40,038 nucleotides of DNA from positions 1-40,038 of the forward strand of contig NZ_JAQVBV010000041.1 in assembly GCF_028690125.1 (NCBI RefSeq), written 5' to 3'. The translations under genes and the position numbers were made by a program. The stretch is from Bacteroides sp. (GTDB lineage Bacteria > Bacteroidota > Bacteroidia > Bacteroidales > Bacteroidaceae). How positions within the stretch are numbered: position 1 is the stretch's first letter; the number at the start of each line of letters is the position of its first letter. Shown here piece by piece: positions 22,376 through 30,617 of this stretch. The notes below the pieces were generated by a model that worked only from the letters and a program-made list of their open reading frames with translations, searched no databases and was not told the DNA's origin.

Positions 22376-22402
22376 TCCTCCATAACAAAGAACATACTTA
22401 GA

Positions 22403-23635
22403 ATGGTACGCTATAAACTCACTTCTCCGTCAATGGTAAAAGCAACAATCCAGTTGCCGGCATCCAAAAGTATCAGTAACCGCGCACTCATTATCAATGC
22501 GTTGGGTAAAGGTGTTTATTCTCCTGAAAACTTGTCCGATTGTGATGACACCCAAGTTATGATAAAGGCTCTGACGGAAAGTAAAGAGACTATTGATATT
22601 ATGGCTGCCGGAACGGCTATGCGCTTTCTGACGGCTTATCTAAGTGTTACTCCGGGAGAACGTACCATTACAGGGACTGCTCGTATGCAGCAACGTCCCA
22701 TACAAATATTGGTTAATGCTCTTCGTGAACTGGGAGCTGAAATCGAATATGCAGGAAATGAAGGTTTTCCTCCATTACATATTATAGGGACGGAATTAAA
22801 GAAGAATGAAATCACATTGAAAGGGAATGTAAGTTCCCAATACATTTCCGCTTTATTAATGATAGGTCCTGTACTTAAAAACGGACTAATATTACATTTA
22901 AGTGGAGAGATCATTTCACGCCCTTATATCCACCTTACCCTACAATTAATGAACGATTTCGGAGCAAAAGCTGCATGGACTGCTCCTGACAGTATCTCCG
23001 TCGCACCACAACCATACGAGAGCATTCCTTTTACAGTAGAAAGTGATTGGAGTGCTGCCTCTTATTGGTATCAGATTGCAGCATTATCTTCCGGAGCAGA
23101 AATAGAATTATTGGGATTATTTCACCATAGCTATCAAGGAGATAGTCGTGGAGCGGAAGTTTTCTCACGATTGGGAATCACTACCGAATTTACAACTAAA
23201 GGTGTGAAATTGAAAAAAACCGGTAAAGCACCGGAAAGATTGGAAGAAGACTTTGTTGATATTCCGGATCTGGCACAAACATTCGTTGTAACCTGTGCTT
23301 TACTGAATATTCCTTTCCGTTTTACAGGTTTACAAAGTCTAAAAATCAAAGAGACGGACCGTATTGCAGCTTTGAGAAACGAACTGAAAAAATTAGGATA
23401 CCTGATAGAAGAAGAAAATGATAGTGTGTTAATGTGGAATGGCGAACGTTGTGAACCGGAGCAAACGCCAATTATTCAAACATACGAAGATCATCGGATG
23501 GCAATGGCATTTGCTCCGGCAGCCATATGCTATCCAAATCTACAAATAGCAGAGCCACAGGTTGTTTCCAAATCATATCCTAATTATTGGGAAGATTTGA
23601 GGCAAGCAGGATTCCAAATAATAAGCGAAAAGTAA
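22403..23635 (+). CDS. aroA: 3-phosphoshikimate 1-carboxyvinyltransferase (EPSP synthase)
   Basis: This 410-residue enzyme transfers the enolpyruvyl group of PEP to shikimate-3-phosphate in aromatic amino acid synthesis. Visible motifs are LPASKSISNRALI (phosphate-binding lysine), AAGTAMRFLTAYL (PEP site), RMQQRPIQILVNALRELGA, SGEIISRPYI, and KIKETDRIAALRNEL with EDHRMAMAFAPAA near the C-terminus. The frame is open further upstream to 22325, but I chose the ATG at 22403 because the promoter at 22345-22375 lies between and the shorter length matches the family. Usual EPSP synthases have about 430 residues; Bacteroides versions are slightly shorter. No other shikimate gene is adjacent. Confidence 0.92.
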   Translation: MVRYKLTSPSMVKATIQLPASKSISNRALIINALGKGVYSPENLSDCDDTQVMIKALTESKETIDIMAAGTAMRFLTAYLSVTPGERTITGTARMQQRPIQILVNALRELGAEIEYAGNEGFPPLHIIGTELKKNEITLKGNVSSQYISALLMIGPVLKNGLILHLSGEIISRPYIHLTLQLMNDFGAKAAWTAPDSISVAPQPYESIPFTVESDWSAASYWYQIAALSSGAEIELLGLFHHSYQGDSRGAEVFSRLGITTEFTTKGVKLKKTGKAPERLEEDFVDIPDLAQTFVVTCALLNIPFRFTGLQSLKIKETDRIAALRNELKKLGYLIEEENDSVLMWNGERCEPEQTPIIQTYEDHRMAMAFAPAAICYPNLQIAEPQVVSKSYPNYWEDLRQAGFQIISEK

Positions 23636-23645
23636 ATGTTACGTT

Positions 23646-24218
23646 GTGAAAGATTTCAATAAATACACTTCACATATCAATTTTTCTCCTGTTATAGGCT
23701 TTACAATCCAACAAGGGAAACCGGTTAATTATAAAAAGGGAGAATACTTTGTCCGACAAGGAGAAATCTGCAAAACATTAGGATTTGTAGCTTCCGGCTC
23801 TTTTCGCTACTGTTGTATCAATAGTTTGGGAGAAGTGAATATTGTAGGCTATACCTTTGAGGAGTCTTTTGTCGGTAACTATCCTGCTGTACAACTACAA
23901 GATAAATCAAACGTAGACATACAGGCTCTATGTGATTGTACTGTTTATGAACTCACTCACCAACAAGTTAATGACTTTTATGAAGCTAATGCGGAGAATC
24001 AACGATTGGGACGTCACATTGCCGAAACCTTATTATGGGAAGTCTATGACCGAATGATTTCAATGTATAGCCTGACACCGGAAGAACGTTATCTTGAAAT
24101 TTTAAATCGTTGTCCCGGCTTATTAAAACTCATCACTTTAAAAGAGCTGGCTTCCTATCTGCTGATCCGTCCCGAAACACTTAGCCGAATACGAAAAAGA
24201 GTTGTTCGCAAACAATAG
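23646..24218 (+). CDS. Crp/Fnr-family transcriptional regulator
   Basis: This 190-residue protein has a cyclic-nucleotide-type beta-roll (about residues 20-110; YKKGEYFVRQGEICKTLGFVASGSFR in parts) and a C-terminal helix-turn-helix (ITLKELASYLLIRPETLSRIRKR). The recognition helix has ETLSR (177-181), the same E-x-x-S-R spacing as FNR (VETISR). FNR-type iron-sulfur cysteines near the N-terminus are absent, so it is not an oxygen-sensing FNR. It starts at GTG 23646, 10 bases after aroA. The next gene carries a perfect TTGAT-N4-ATCAA box, a likely target. Confidence 0.85.
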   Translation: MKDFNKYTSHINFSPVIGFTIQQGKPVNYKKGEYFVRQGEICKTLGFVASGSFRYCCINSLGEVNIVGYTFEESFVGNYPAVQLQDKSNVDIQALCDCTVYELTHQQVNDFYEANAENQRLGRHIAETLLWEVYDRMISMYSLTPEERYLEILNRCPGLLKLITLKELASYLLIRPETLSRIRKRVVRKQ

Positions 24219-24302
24219 CATACGCTTGCATCCATACAAATATCATTATAAATATCAGTACAAACTCCTGCCCAAATAGTTAAACTACAAAACTCTTTCA
24301 AT

Positions 24303-24320
24303 TCTTGATTTCAATCAAGA
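24303..24320. promoter_or_regulatory. FNR-type box upstream of the SDR gene
   Basis: TCTTGATT-TC-AATCAAGA is a perfect 8-bp inverted repeat containing TTGAT-N4-ATCAA. Its centre (24311.5) is about 41-42 bases upstream of the expected transcript start, the class II activator position. Confidence 0.7.
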
Positions 24321-24340
24321 ACATTCTCACTTCCCTCCTC

Positions 24341-24348
24341 TACTTTTG
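24341..24348 (+). promoter_or_regulatory. -7 box of the SDR gene
   Basis: TACTTTTG fits TAnnTTTG. There is no -33 TTG at the usual spacing, which suits an activator-dependent promoter. Confidence 0.6.
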
Positions 24349-24376
24349 CAGGCAAAATCAAACTGATATTCACATC

Positions 24377-25093
24377 ATGAAAAGAATAATGATTATAGGT
24401 GCCACTTCAGGCATTGGTCGCGGATTAGCAGAACAGTATCTTCGAGAAAATTGTCTGATCGGCATTACCGGACGCAGAGAAAACTTACTTAAAGAACTCT
24501 ACGATCAAAACCAAGATCAAGTATTTTATCAGGTATGTGATATCACCAACACCCAAACCACCCTCTCAAGATTAGAATCACTTGTGCAGAAAATGGGAGG
24601 AATGGATATTCTGATTATCTGTGCAGGAACAGGAGAGTTAAACCCGGAATTATCTTATCAGTTGGAAGAACCAACTCTATTAACCAATGTAATTGGATTT
24701 ACGAATATAGCCGACTGGGGATTCCGCTATTTTGAAGCTCAAAAGAGTGGCCATTTAGTAACCATTTCTTCTGTAGGTGGTACACGAGGAAGTGGCATCG
24801 CTCCCGCTTACAATGCTTCCAAAGCCTATCAAATCAACTACATGGAAGGACTTCGACAAAAAGCGACCAAATCTCCCTACCCTATTTATACTACGGATAT
24901 TCGTCCCGGATTTGTAGACACCGCAATGGCAAAAGGAGAAGGACAATTCTGGGTAACCCCGGTAGATAAAGCTGTAAAACAAATAACAAAAGCCATCTCT
25001 CATAAGAGAAAAATAGCCTTCATCTCCAAAAGATGGAAATATGTAGCATGGTTGTTCCGATTAATACCTCCCGCTCTTTATTGCAGAATGTAA
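24377..25093 (+). CDS. Short-chain dehydrogenase/reductase
   Basis: This 238-residue classical SDR has the cofactor motif GATSGIGRG (residues 8-16), the mid-protein ICAGTG, the catalytic serine in TISSVGG and the YNASK active-site pair. The start at 24377 is the ATG after the promoter; the frame is open to 24305 but that would begin inside the FNR-type box. The C-terminus is hydrophobic (YVAWLFRLIPPALY), possibly membrane-associated. The substrate is unknown. It follows the Crp/Fnr gene and is convergent with the M28 gene with only 4 bases between stops. Confidence 0.87.
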   Translation: MKRIMIIGATSGIGRGLAEQYLRENCLIGITGRRENLLKELYDQNQDQVFYQVCDITNTQTTLSRLESLVQKMGGMDILIICAGTGELNPELSYQLEEPTLLTNVIGFTNIADWGFRYFEAQKSGHLVTISSVGGTRGSGIAPAYNASKAYQINYMEGLRQKATKSPYPIYTTDIRPGFVDTAMAKGEGQFWVTPVDKAVKQITKAISHKRKIAFISKRWKYVAWLFRLIPPALYCRM

Positions 25094-25097
25094 TTAA

Positions 25098-26093
25098 CTA
25101 ATAGTTTTTCTCATTCGCCATCTTCCACATATTCAAGAAAGAAGCTTTAGTTATTTCTACAATTTTATCCCAATTCAACCGGTCCGAATGATCCGACGGT
25201 TGGTGATAATCAGGATGTCCATCTGTATGATACCAGATAATAGGAATACCGACTTTAGCAAATGTACCGTTATCACTACCTCCTATAGGATTATCCCATG
25301 CACGATAATCGGGTTGGAGTTTTAACTCATATTTCTTAATATCCTCTCTCAACCAATCACCGAAAACCGGATGAGCAGCGGTATAGAAATAAACAACCTG
25401 TTGAGGTTGCTCCGGTTTATTATTACGCCCGATCATATCAAAATTCAAATATCCTTTAATCTGAGAAACAAAAGGACAACTCTGCACAAAATATTTAGAA
25501 CCAAGCAATCCTTTCTCTTCTCCATCCCAAAAAGCGAAAATAATATTCCGCTCCGGTTGCTGTCCACTAGTGATAAAAGCACGGGCTATCTGTAATACCG
25601 CAGATACTCCGGAAGCATTATCATCCGCACCATTATATATCTGGTCACCATCGAGAGCGGGATCAATTCCCAAATGATCAAAGTGAGCACCCACAATGAC
25701 ATATTCATTGGCATTTTTACCGGGAATCATAGCAAGAACATTCCTCATTGAAAACTTTTGATGGACTCCAAGCTTCAATTTCACAATGGAATCCGGGTGT
25801 ACTTCAAGCCTTCCCTGCTTCTGACGTTCTTTACGGTAGGCTTCAAAAGACTGAAAATAGCTTTCATTCAACGGATCTATTCCCATCCACTGCAATAAAG
25901 AAGCAATGTATTCAGAAGTCACACGTGATCCGTGGAATCCAGCCTCACGCCCTTCCAACTCATCCGCAGCCAAAAAGTTGATAGCAGCTTTTGCAGAAGA
26001 GCAGTTAATACTTCTCAAACCTTTTTCCAATGGAGTCTGAGCATAAAGCCCCAACCCGATGAAGAATAACCCTACTAATAGAATATGTTTCAT
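25098..26093 (-). CDS. Secreted M28-family metallopeptidase
   Basis: This 331-residue protein has a signal peptide (cut near LYAQT, about residue 19) and a complete di-zinc M28 site: H137 (GAHFDH), bridging D157 (NGADDNASG), E192/E193 (DGEEKGLLGSKYF), D219 (NFDMIGR) and H297 (DYHQPSD). M28 enzymes here are aminopeptidases or glutaminyl-cyclase-like proteins; no transmembrane anchor is seen, so it is probably periplasmic. It is 30 bases downstream of the LRR lipoprotein gene and probably shares its transcript. Confidence 0.9.
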   Translation of the reverse strand: MKHILLVGLFFIGLGLYAQTPLEKGLRSINCSSAKAAINFLAADELEGREAGFHGSRVTSEYIASLLQWMGIDPLNESYFQSFEAYRKERQKQGRLEVHPDSIVKLKLGVHQKFSMRNVLAMIPGKNANEYVIVGAHFDHLGIDPALDGDQIYNGADDNASGVSAVLQIARAFITSGQQPERNIIFAFWDGEEKGLLGSKYFVQSCPFVSQIKGYLNFDMIGRNNKPEQPQQVVYFYTAAHPVFGDWLREDIKKYELKLQPDYRAWDNPIGGSDNGTFAKVGIPIIWYHTDGHPDYHQPSDHSDRLNWDKIVEITKASFLNMWKMANEKNY

Positions 26094-26123
26094 AGTATTA
26101 TATAAATGTTTATTTATCGGAAA

Positions 26124-27224
26124 CTAATTCCAACGATTATCGTCTAATTTCCAACCTTTCCCTATGGGAATCTCTTTACGGCAGTTCTTTTCACCCGGAT
26201 TGTCGTAAATTGAAAGTATATACCGCATATAATCAACCTGGCGAACTGGTTCCAACGACTCAAAAAGGTCATTCAAAGCATCTGCTTCCAAACAATTAGC
26301 GTGGCAATCCAACTGATTTAATATCCAAGTATCTTCGATCGACAAACGAGTCAATTGATTATTATTGCAACGTAAATAAGCGATTGAGAAAGTACCCGGC
26401 ATATGCAACTCTGTCAGTTTATTATAACTGCAACCAAAATCCATGATCGAAGGCAATTTATCTAAAAAATCTATTTTATTAAAATTGCAATTATTGATAA
26501 GCAAAGCACTTATGCCCATATTATTATCAAAATCCAGTGTTGAAAGATTTCGATTATAACTGCAATCTACTTCTTTCAAGTTAGGCATCCCCTTCAGTTT
26601 CAACGAAGAAAGATTATTATTAAGGCAATATAATTTCTCCAAATAAGGTTTACTACCCATTTCCAACAAAGTCAGTTTGGGATTCGAAGATATCTGTATT
26701 GTTCTAAGTCTATCACATTGATCAATATCTATTCGCTCCAAATCAGGCATATTGCTAATACCAATATCTTCCAAATTAGGACAGGAAGCGTTCAAATCCA
26801 ATTCCGCAGTGGATTTGAAACTATTGATATACAGATTTTTCATCCGAGGTAGACTTCCCAAATGTAAATCACTCACATTGAGTAATTCGGTCCCTATTAC
26901 ACAATAGTCCAACTCTTCAGCCCAAATTTTGACCCGATAGTTCCTACAATTTCCATATTTATAACTGATAACCGTTTGTTCAGGATCCTCAATTTTTTGT
27001 AAACGTCCGTCGCCCCAATCAATGACCATTCTACCACCACCTGCCGACAGATCCAATAGCCTCGAATTGCTAACAACTTCCACCGTAAACTGAATCGTAT
27101 TCTCGTCTGTCATCTTCGGGGTTCCGAAGTCATCACCAAACACACTTCTGTCTTCTGCACATGAAATGCAAATTAATAGTAAAGATATACCTACTATAGT
27201 GAACAATTGATGTAGTTTCATCAT
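26124..27224 (-). CDS. Leucine-rich-repeat lipoprotein
   Basis: This 366-residue protein starts with a lipoprotein signal (LICISC, cysteine 22) followed by AEDRS. From about residue 110 there are roughly ten repeats of about 20 residues, typified by LKEVDCSYNRNLSTLDF, LYCLNNNLSSLKL and LRCNNNQLTRLSI, which form a curved LRR. A beta-rich N-terminal domain (FTVEVVSNSRLLDLSAGGGR, then VIDWGDG) precedes it. LRR lipoproteins usually bind proteins or glycans; the ligand is unknown. It is first in a two-gene unit with the M28 peptidase, which suggests a surface protein-binding and degrading pair. Confidence 0.82.
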   Translation of the reverse strand: MMKLHQLFTIVGISLLLICISCAEDRSVFGDDFGTPKMTDENTIQFTVEVVSNSRLLDLSAGGGRMVIDWGDGRLQKIEDPEQTVISYKYGNCRNYRVKIWAEELDYCVIGTELLNVSDLHLGSLPRMKNLYINSFKSTAELDLNASCPNLEDIGISNMPDLERIDIDQCDRLRTIQISSNPKLTLLEMGSKPYLEKLYCLNNNLSSLKLKGMPNLKEVDCSYNRNLSTLDFDNNMGISALLINNCNFNKIDFLDKLPSIMDFGCSYNKLTELHMPGTFSIAYLRCNNNQLTRLSIEDTWILNQLDCHANCLEADALNDLFESLEPVRQVDYMRYILSIYDNPGEKNCRKEIPIGKGWKLDDNRWN

Positions 27225-27247
27225 CTAATAATTTAGTTAGCAACGTA

Positions 27248-27255
27248 CAAAAGTA
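27248..27255 (-). promoter_or_regulatory. -7 box of the LRR gene
   Basis: TACTTTTG on the minus strand lies 23 bases before the ATG at 27224. Confidence 0.5.
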
Positions 27256-27300
27256 ATAAAAGAAATAGATACCATACATGATAGAATGCAAATTAATAAG

Positions 27301-27308
27301 TAACTTTG
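27301..27308 (+). promoter_or_regulatory. -7 box of the CCxxHxxC/permease unit
   Basis: TAACTTTG lies 23 bases before the ATG at 27332 and is divergent from the LRR promoter. Confidence 0.55.
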
Positions 27309-27331
27309 CAGAAATTTGACTCAATATAATT

Positions 27332-27757
27332 ATGTGGATACTCATAACAAGTCTGGTGTTGCTGGGCATCATTGCACTGATTGCCGGGATAATCCGCAAC
27401 CAAAGACTGCAAAAGAAAATAGAAAAAGGCGAACTGGATCAGATGCCTGAAGTAAAAGAAGCAGATGTAGAATGCTGCGGACAGCATGAAGTATGCGAGA
27501 AAGAAAGTTTACTGGCTGCCGTCAGCAAAAAGATTGAATATTACGATGACGAAGAGTTGGATCAGTTCATCGGACGTGCCGGAGATACCTATGCCGAAGA
27601 AGAGACCAACCAATTCCGTGATGTATTATACACTATGCAAGACATAGACGTTGCCGGATGGGTGCGAAGTCTGCAACTTCGGGGTGTAGAGTTGCCGGAT
27701 GAATTGAAAGATGAAGTTTTTTTAATTATCGGAGAACGCAGAACATCGCATTCATAA
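27332..27757 (+). CDS. Membrane-anchored protein with CCGxHxxC motif
   Basis: This 141-residue protein has one N-terminal helix (residues 2-22), a charged linker, then ECCGQHEVCEKE (C48, C49, H52, C55) and an acidic helical C-terminal domain (DDEELDQFIGRAGDTYAEEE, DIDVAGWVRSLQLRGVELP). I do not know the function. The thiol/His cluster looks suited to binding a metal. It is 15 bases upstream of a zinc/manganese-type ABC permease, which supports a role in metal handling (inference). Similar small proteins occur in other Bacteroidales. Confidence 0.75.
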   Translation: MWILITSLVLLGIIALIAGIIRNQRLQKKIEKGELDQMPEVKEADVECCGQHEVCEKESLLAAVSKKIEYYDDEELDQFIGRAGDTYAEEETNQFRDVLYTMQDIDVAGWVRSLQLRGVELPDELKDEVFLIIGERRTSHS

Positions 27758-27772
27758 TTCAAAGTTAAAGAA

Positions 27773-28576
27773 GTGGATTTACTACAATATACATTTTTTC
27801 AACATGCCCTATTGGGAAGTTTGCTGGCAAGCATAGCCTGTGGGATTATCGGTACTTATATCGTTACCCGACGTCTGGTGTTTATCAGCGGAGGAATTAC
27901 CCATGCCTCTTTCGGAGGGATAGGACTGGGACTGTTTACCGGAATCTCTCCTATATTATCAGCAGCCATCTTTTCTGTATTATCCGCTTTCGGAGTAGAA
28001 TGGCTCAGCAAACGGAACGATATGCGTGAAGATTCTGCCATTGCAGTCTTCTGGACTTTAGGAATGGCTTTAGGTATTATGTTCAGTTTTATGGCTCCCG
28101 GTTTTGCTCCGGATCTTTCAGCCTATCTTTTCGGTAATATTTTGACCATCAATCAAGTAGACTTATGGATGCTCGGCATATTGGCTCTGATAATGATCGT
28201 TTTTTTTTATCTGTATATCCGTCCTATCGTATATATCGCTTTCGACCGGGAATTTGCCCGATCCCAAAAAATCCCCGTAGAGATATTCGAGTACTTGCTA
28301 ATGATGTTTATAGCATTGACAATCGTTGCTTGCTTACGCATGGTAGGCATTGTATTGGCTATCTCATTGCTCACCATTCCGCAAATGACTGCCAATCTCT
28401 TCACTTATAATTTTAAGAAAATTATCTGGTTATCCATCATCATCGGTTTTCTGGGATGTTTGGGGGGACTATTCATTTCCTATCATTGGAAAGTACCTTC
28501 CGGTGCTTCCATTATCTTTTTCTCTATCCTGATTTATGCTGTTTGTAAAATCGGGAAGAGCCTCATAAAAAAATAG
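27773..28576 (+). CDS. Metal ABC transporter permease (ZnuB/TroC-type)
   Basis: This 267-residue protein has about 8 membrane helices. It matches the ABC-3 family of zinc/manganese/iron permeases: CGIIGTYIVTRRLVFISGGITHASFGGIGLG, split here as the early motif GTYIVTRR and the following SGGITHASFGGIG. Later it has VVACLRMVGIVLAISLLTIP. The start is GTG at 27773. No ATPase or substrate-binding protein gene is next to it; Bacteroidales often keep these apart. The CCxxHxxC protein upstream is the likely partner. Confidence 0.88.
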   Translation: MDLLQYTFFQHALLGSLLASIACGIIGTYIVTRRLVFISGGITHASFGGIGLGLFTGISPILSAAIFSVLSAFGVEWLSKRNDMREDSAIAVFWTLGMALGIMFSFMAPGFAPDLSAYLFGNILTINQVDLWMLGILALIMIVFFYLYIRPIVYIAFDREFARSQKIPVEIFEYLLMMFIALTIVACLRMVGIVLAISLLTIPQMTANLFTYNFKKIIWLSIIIGFLGCLGGLFISYHWKVPSGASIIFFSILIYAVCKIGKSLIKK

Positions 28577-28596
28577 TTAGATTAAAAAGTTAGCAT

Positions 28597-29010
28597 ATGG
28601 AAATCAAAATTCAATCGTTAGAAAACATCCATGAAGCAGCCCGCGAATTCATCGCTGCAATGGGAGACAACACTGTTTTTGCGTTATATGGAAAAATGGG
28701 CGCAGGCAAGACTACATTTGTCAAAGCTCTTTGTGAAGAACTTGGCGTTTCGGACGTAATTAGTTCTCCAACTTTTGCAATTGTCAATGAATACCGTTCC
28801 GATGAAACGGGTGAATTGATTTATCATTTCGACTTTTACCGTATCAAGAAATTGAATGAAGTATATGATATGGGCTATGAAGATTACTTTTATAGTGGTG
28901 CTCTTTGTTTCATTGAATGGCCTGAACTGGTAGAAGAACTATTACCGGGAGACGCTGTAAAAGTAACTATCGAGGAATTGGAAGACGGTAGCAGAGTAAT
29001 CAAATTATGA
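28597..29010 (+). CDS. tsaE: tRNA threonylcarbamoyladenosine biosynthesis ATPase
   Basis: This 137-residue protein is the TsaE/YjeE ATPase of the t6A37 tRNA-modification complex. It has Walker A GKMGAGKTT (32-40), the family SSPTFAIVNEY and HFDFYRIKKLNEVYDMGYEDY, and CFIEWPE near the C-terminus. Length is usual. It starts 20 bases after the permease stop and overlaps the next gene by 4 bases (ATGA), so it is probably in the same transcript. Confidence 0.94.
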   Translation: MEIKIQSLENIHEAAREFIAAMGDNTVFALYGKMGAGKTTFVKALCEELGVSDVISSPTFAIVNEYRSDETGELIYHFDFYRIKKLNEVYDMGYEDYFYSGALCFIEWPELVEELLPGDAVKVTIEELEDGSRVIKL

Positions 29011-29234
29011 CCGGGCAATACATCGTACAAGGAATTTTTGTGCTGGCAGGAATGACTTCCCTGCTGGCAGCATTGCTCAACTGGAACTGGTTTTTCACTA
29101 CACGCAATGCACAATCTATCGTGCGTAATGTGGGACGTAACCGGGCACGACTTTTCTATGGAGTATTGGGAATCGTACTTATCGGCATGGCTATATTTTT
29201 CTTTATTGAAACGCAAAAAGCGCTTGGATTATAG
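29007..29234 (+). CDS. Small membrane protein, Imm17-like
   Basis: This 75-residue protein has two membrane helices (about 5-24 and 47-66) with a basic middle (TRNAQSIVRNVGRNRARLFYG). The NxxRxFYGxLG...LIG pattern is what I recall for the immunity 17 family, but no toxin gene is nearby. It overlaps tsaE by 4 bases. A housekeeping membrane role is at least as likely as toxin immunity. Confidence 0.65.
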   Translation: MTGQYIVQGIFVLAGMTSLLAALLNWNWFFTTRNAQSIVRNVGRNRARLFYGVLGIVLIGMAIFFFIETQKALGL

Positions 29235-29258
29235 GTTTCACCCACTCCTGCAAACAAC

Positions 29259-30569
29259 TTATAACAATTGTCTTGACTTCATTTCCAGATACTTATTGAT
29301 CACATCAATAGAAAGATTTTCAGGAGTAGTCAGCAAAGAGTATATGCCATGTTGCTTCAAGGTAGAAACAATTAGTCTCTTTTCAAAAGCAAATTTCTCG
29401 GCAATTACATGGCGGTAGTATTCTTCAGTATTTTGTGCAGGAGCAGCAATATAAGCTTTCAAATCCGCATCTTCAAAAAAGACCACTAATAAGCGGTGCT
29501 GACGATTCAATTGTTTCAAATAAGCCAACTGGCGGCTCATACTACTGATATTAGTAAAATTGGTATATAAAATCAAAAGACTTCGTTTACTCACATGCTT
29601 ATTCAGATGCACACAAAGAGCCGAAAAGTCCGTTTCACCAAAAGTGGTATGCTGACTATACAGGCTTTCAAGAAGAGTCTGCATATGTCCGGGCTGCTTA
29701 GAAGCCGGAACAAACGAACCAAAATGCTCATCAAACGTCACCAGACCGGCTTTATCTTCTTTTTGTAAAGCCACATAAGAGAGCACTAATGATGCATTAA
29801 CAGCATAATCGAACAACGTCATTCCACGAAAAGCCTGTTGCATGATCCTGCCTTTGTCAATCACATTATATATTTGCTGTGAACGTTCATCTTGATAGAC
29901 ATTCACCATCAATTGATGCCGACGGGCACTCGCTTTCCAATTTATTGTCCGATAATCGTCTCCCTTCACATACTCCTTTATCTGTTCAAACTCCGTATGA
30001 TGTCCTATCCGGCGTATACGTTTAATTCCCAGTTCCGTAAGATTATTATTAATCGCCAATAGTTCATACTGATGTAACATCAGATAAGAAGGATACACTT
30101 TAATATCCAAAGGTTCTCCGCAAGTATAACGCCTTGATAGTAAGCCAATACGACCGGTCACAAATACCCTGATATGACCGAAGCCGTAAACACCCCGACT
30201 CGTAGGTCGCAGGGAATACGTAATTGTTTTCCCGTCATTCGCTTGCAACTCTACTTTAAAGTCAATATCCCGTTTCTGAAAGATAAAAGGAATTTCATCA
30301 ATTACGTCCAAAGACACCGGATACGGATAACTGCTTTCTATCCGGATATTAACTTCATTATTATCCCCATTAGAAAAACGGTCGGCACACCGACGATACG
30401 CTTTTATCCCATGAATCTTATAAAGAAGATATCCATCTATCAGCACCAACAAGAATAAGACGAAAAAGGTGATCTGCCCTATTACAAATAATGGAGCAAA
30501 TGCATATCCGCTACCCAACAACAGGATAACCAGGACAATGGCAATATAGAAACGGCGGGTTAGGTACAA
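29259..30569 (-). CDS. DUF58-domain protein
   Basis: This 436-residue protein has two N-terminal membrane helices (about residues 8-45), a beta-rich domain, then DUF58 beginning at YVKGDDYRTINWKASARRHQLMVN (in parts YVKGDDYR and INWKASAR), followed by a von Willebrand-A-like region. The usual DxSxS-like metal site reads VIDKGRIMQ, a weakened MIDAS. DUF58 proteins pair with MoxR ATPases, here directly upstream in transcription (30618-31592). It is the last gene of the operon. Function in Bacteroidetes is unsettled; links with aerotolerance (Bat) and envelope chaperoning are known for relatives. Confidence 0.85.
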   Translation of the reverse strand: MYLTRRFYIAIVLVILLLGSGYAFAPLFVIGQITFFVLFLLVLIDGYLLYKIHGIKAYRRCADRFSNGDNNEVNIRIESSYPYPVSLDVIDEIPFIFQKRDIDFKVELQANDGKTITYSLRPTSRGVYGFGHIRVFVTGRIGLLSRRYTCGEPLDIKVYPSYLMLHQYELLAINNNLTELGIKRIRRIGHHTEFEQIKEYVKGDDYRTINWKASARRHQLMVNVYQDERSQQIYNVIDKGRIMQQAFRGMTLFDYAVNASLVLSYVALQKEDKAGLVTFDEHFGSFVPASKQPGHMQTLLESLYSQHTTFGETDFSALCVHLNKHVSKRSLLILYTNFTNISSMSRQLAYLKQLNRQHRLLVVFFEDADLKAYIAAPAQNTEEYYRHVIAEKFAFEKRLIVSTLKQHGIYSLLTTPENLSIDVINKYLEMKSRQLL

Positions 30570-30617
30570 ATCTTTAAATTATGAATTATACAATGTGAAT
30601 AAATGGTCCAATAAATG

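Noticed and set aside
22325..22402. Upstream extension of the aroA frame
   Set aside because: It overlaps the end of the membrane protein gene and contains a near-ideal promoter. Homologues start near the ATG at 22403.
29007..29234. Toxin-immunity pair with the Imm17-like protein
   Set aside because: No toxin or secretion gene is nearby; the gene is coupled to tsaE, so a polymorphic toxin system is not supported.
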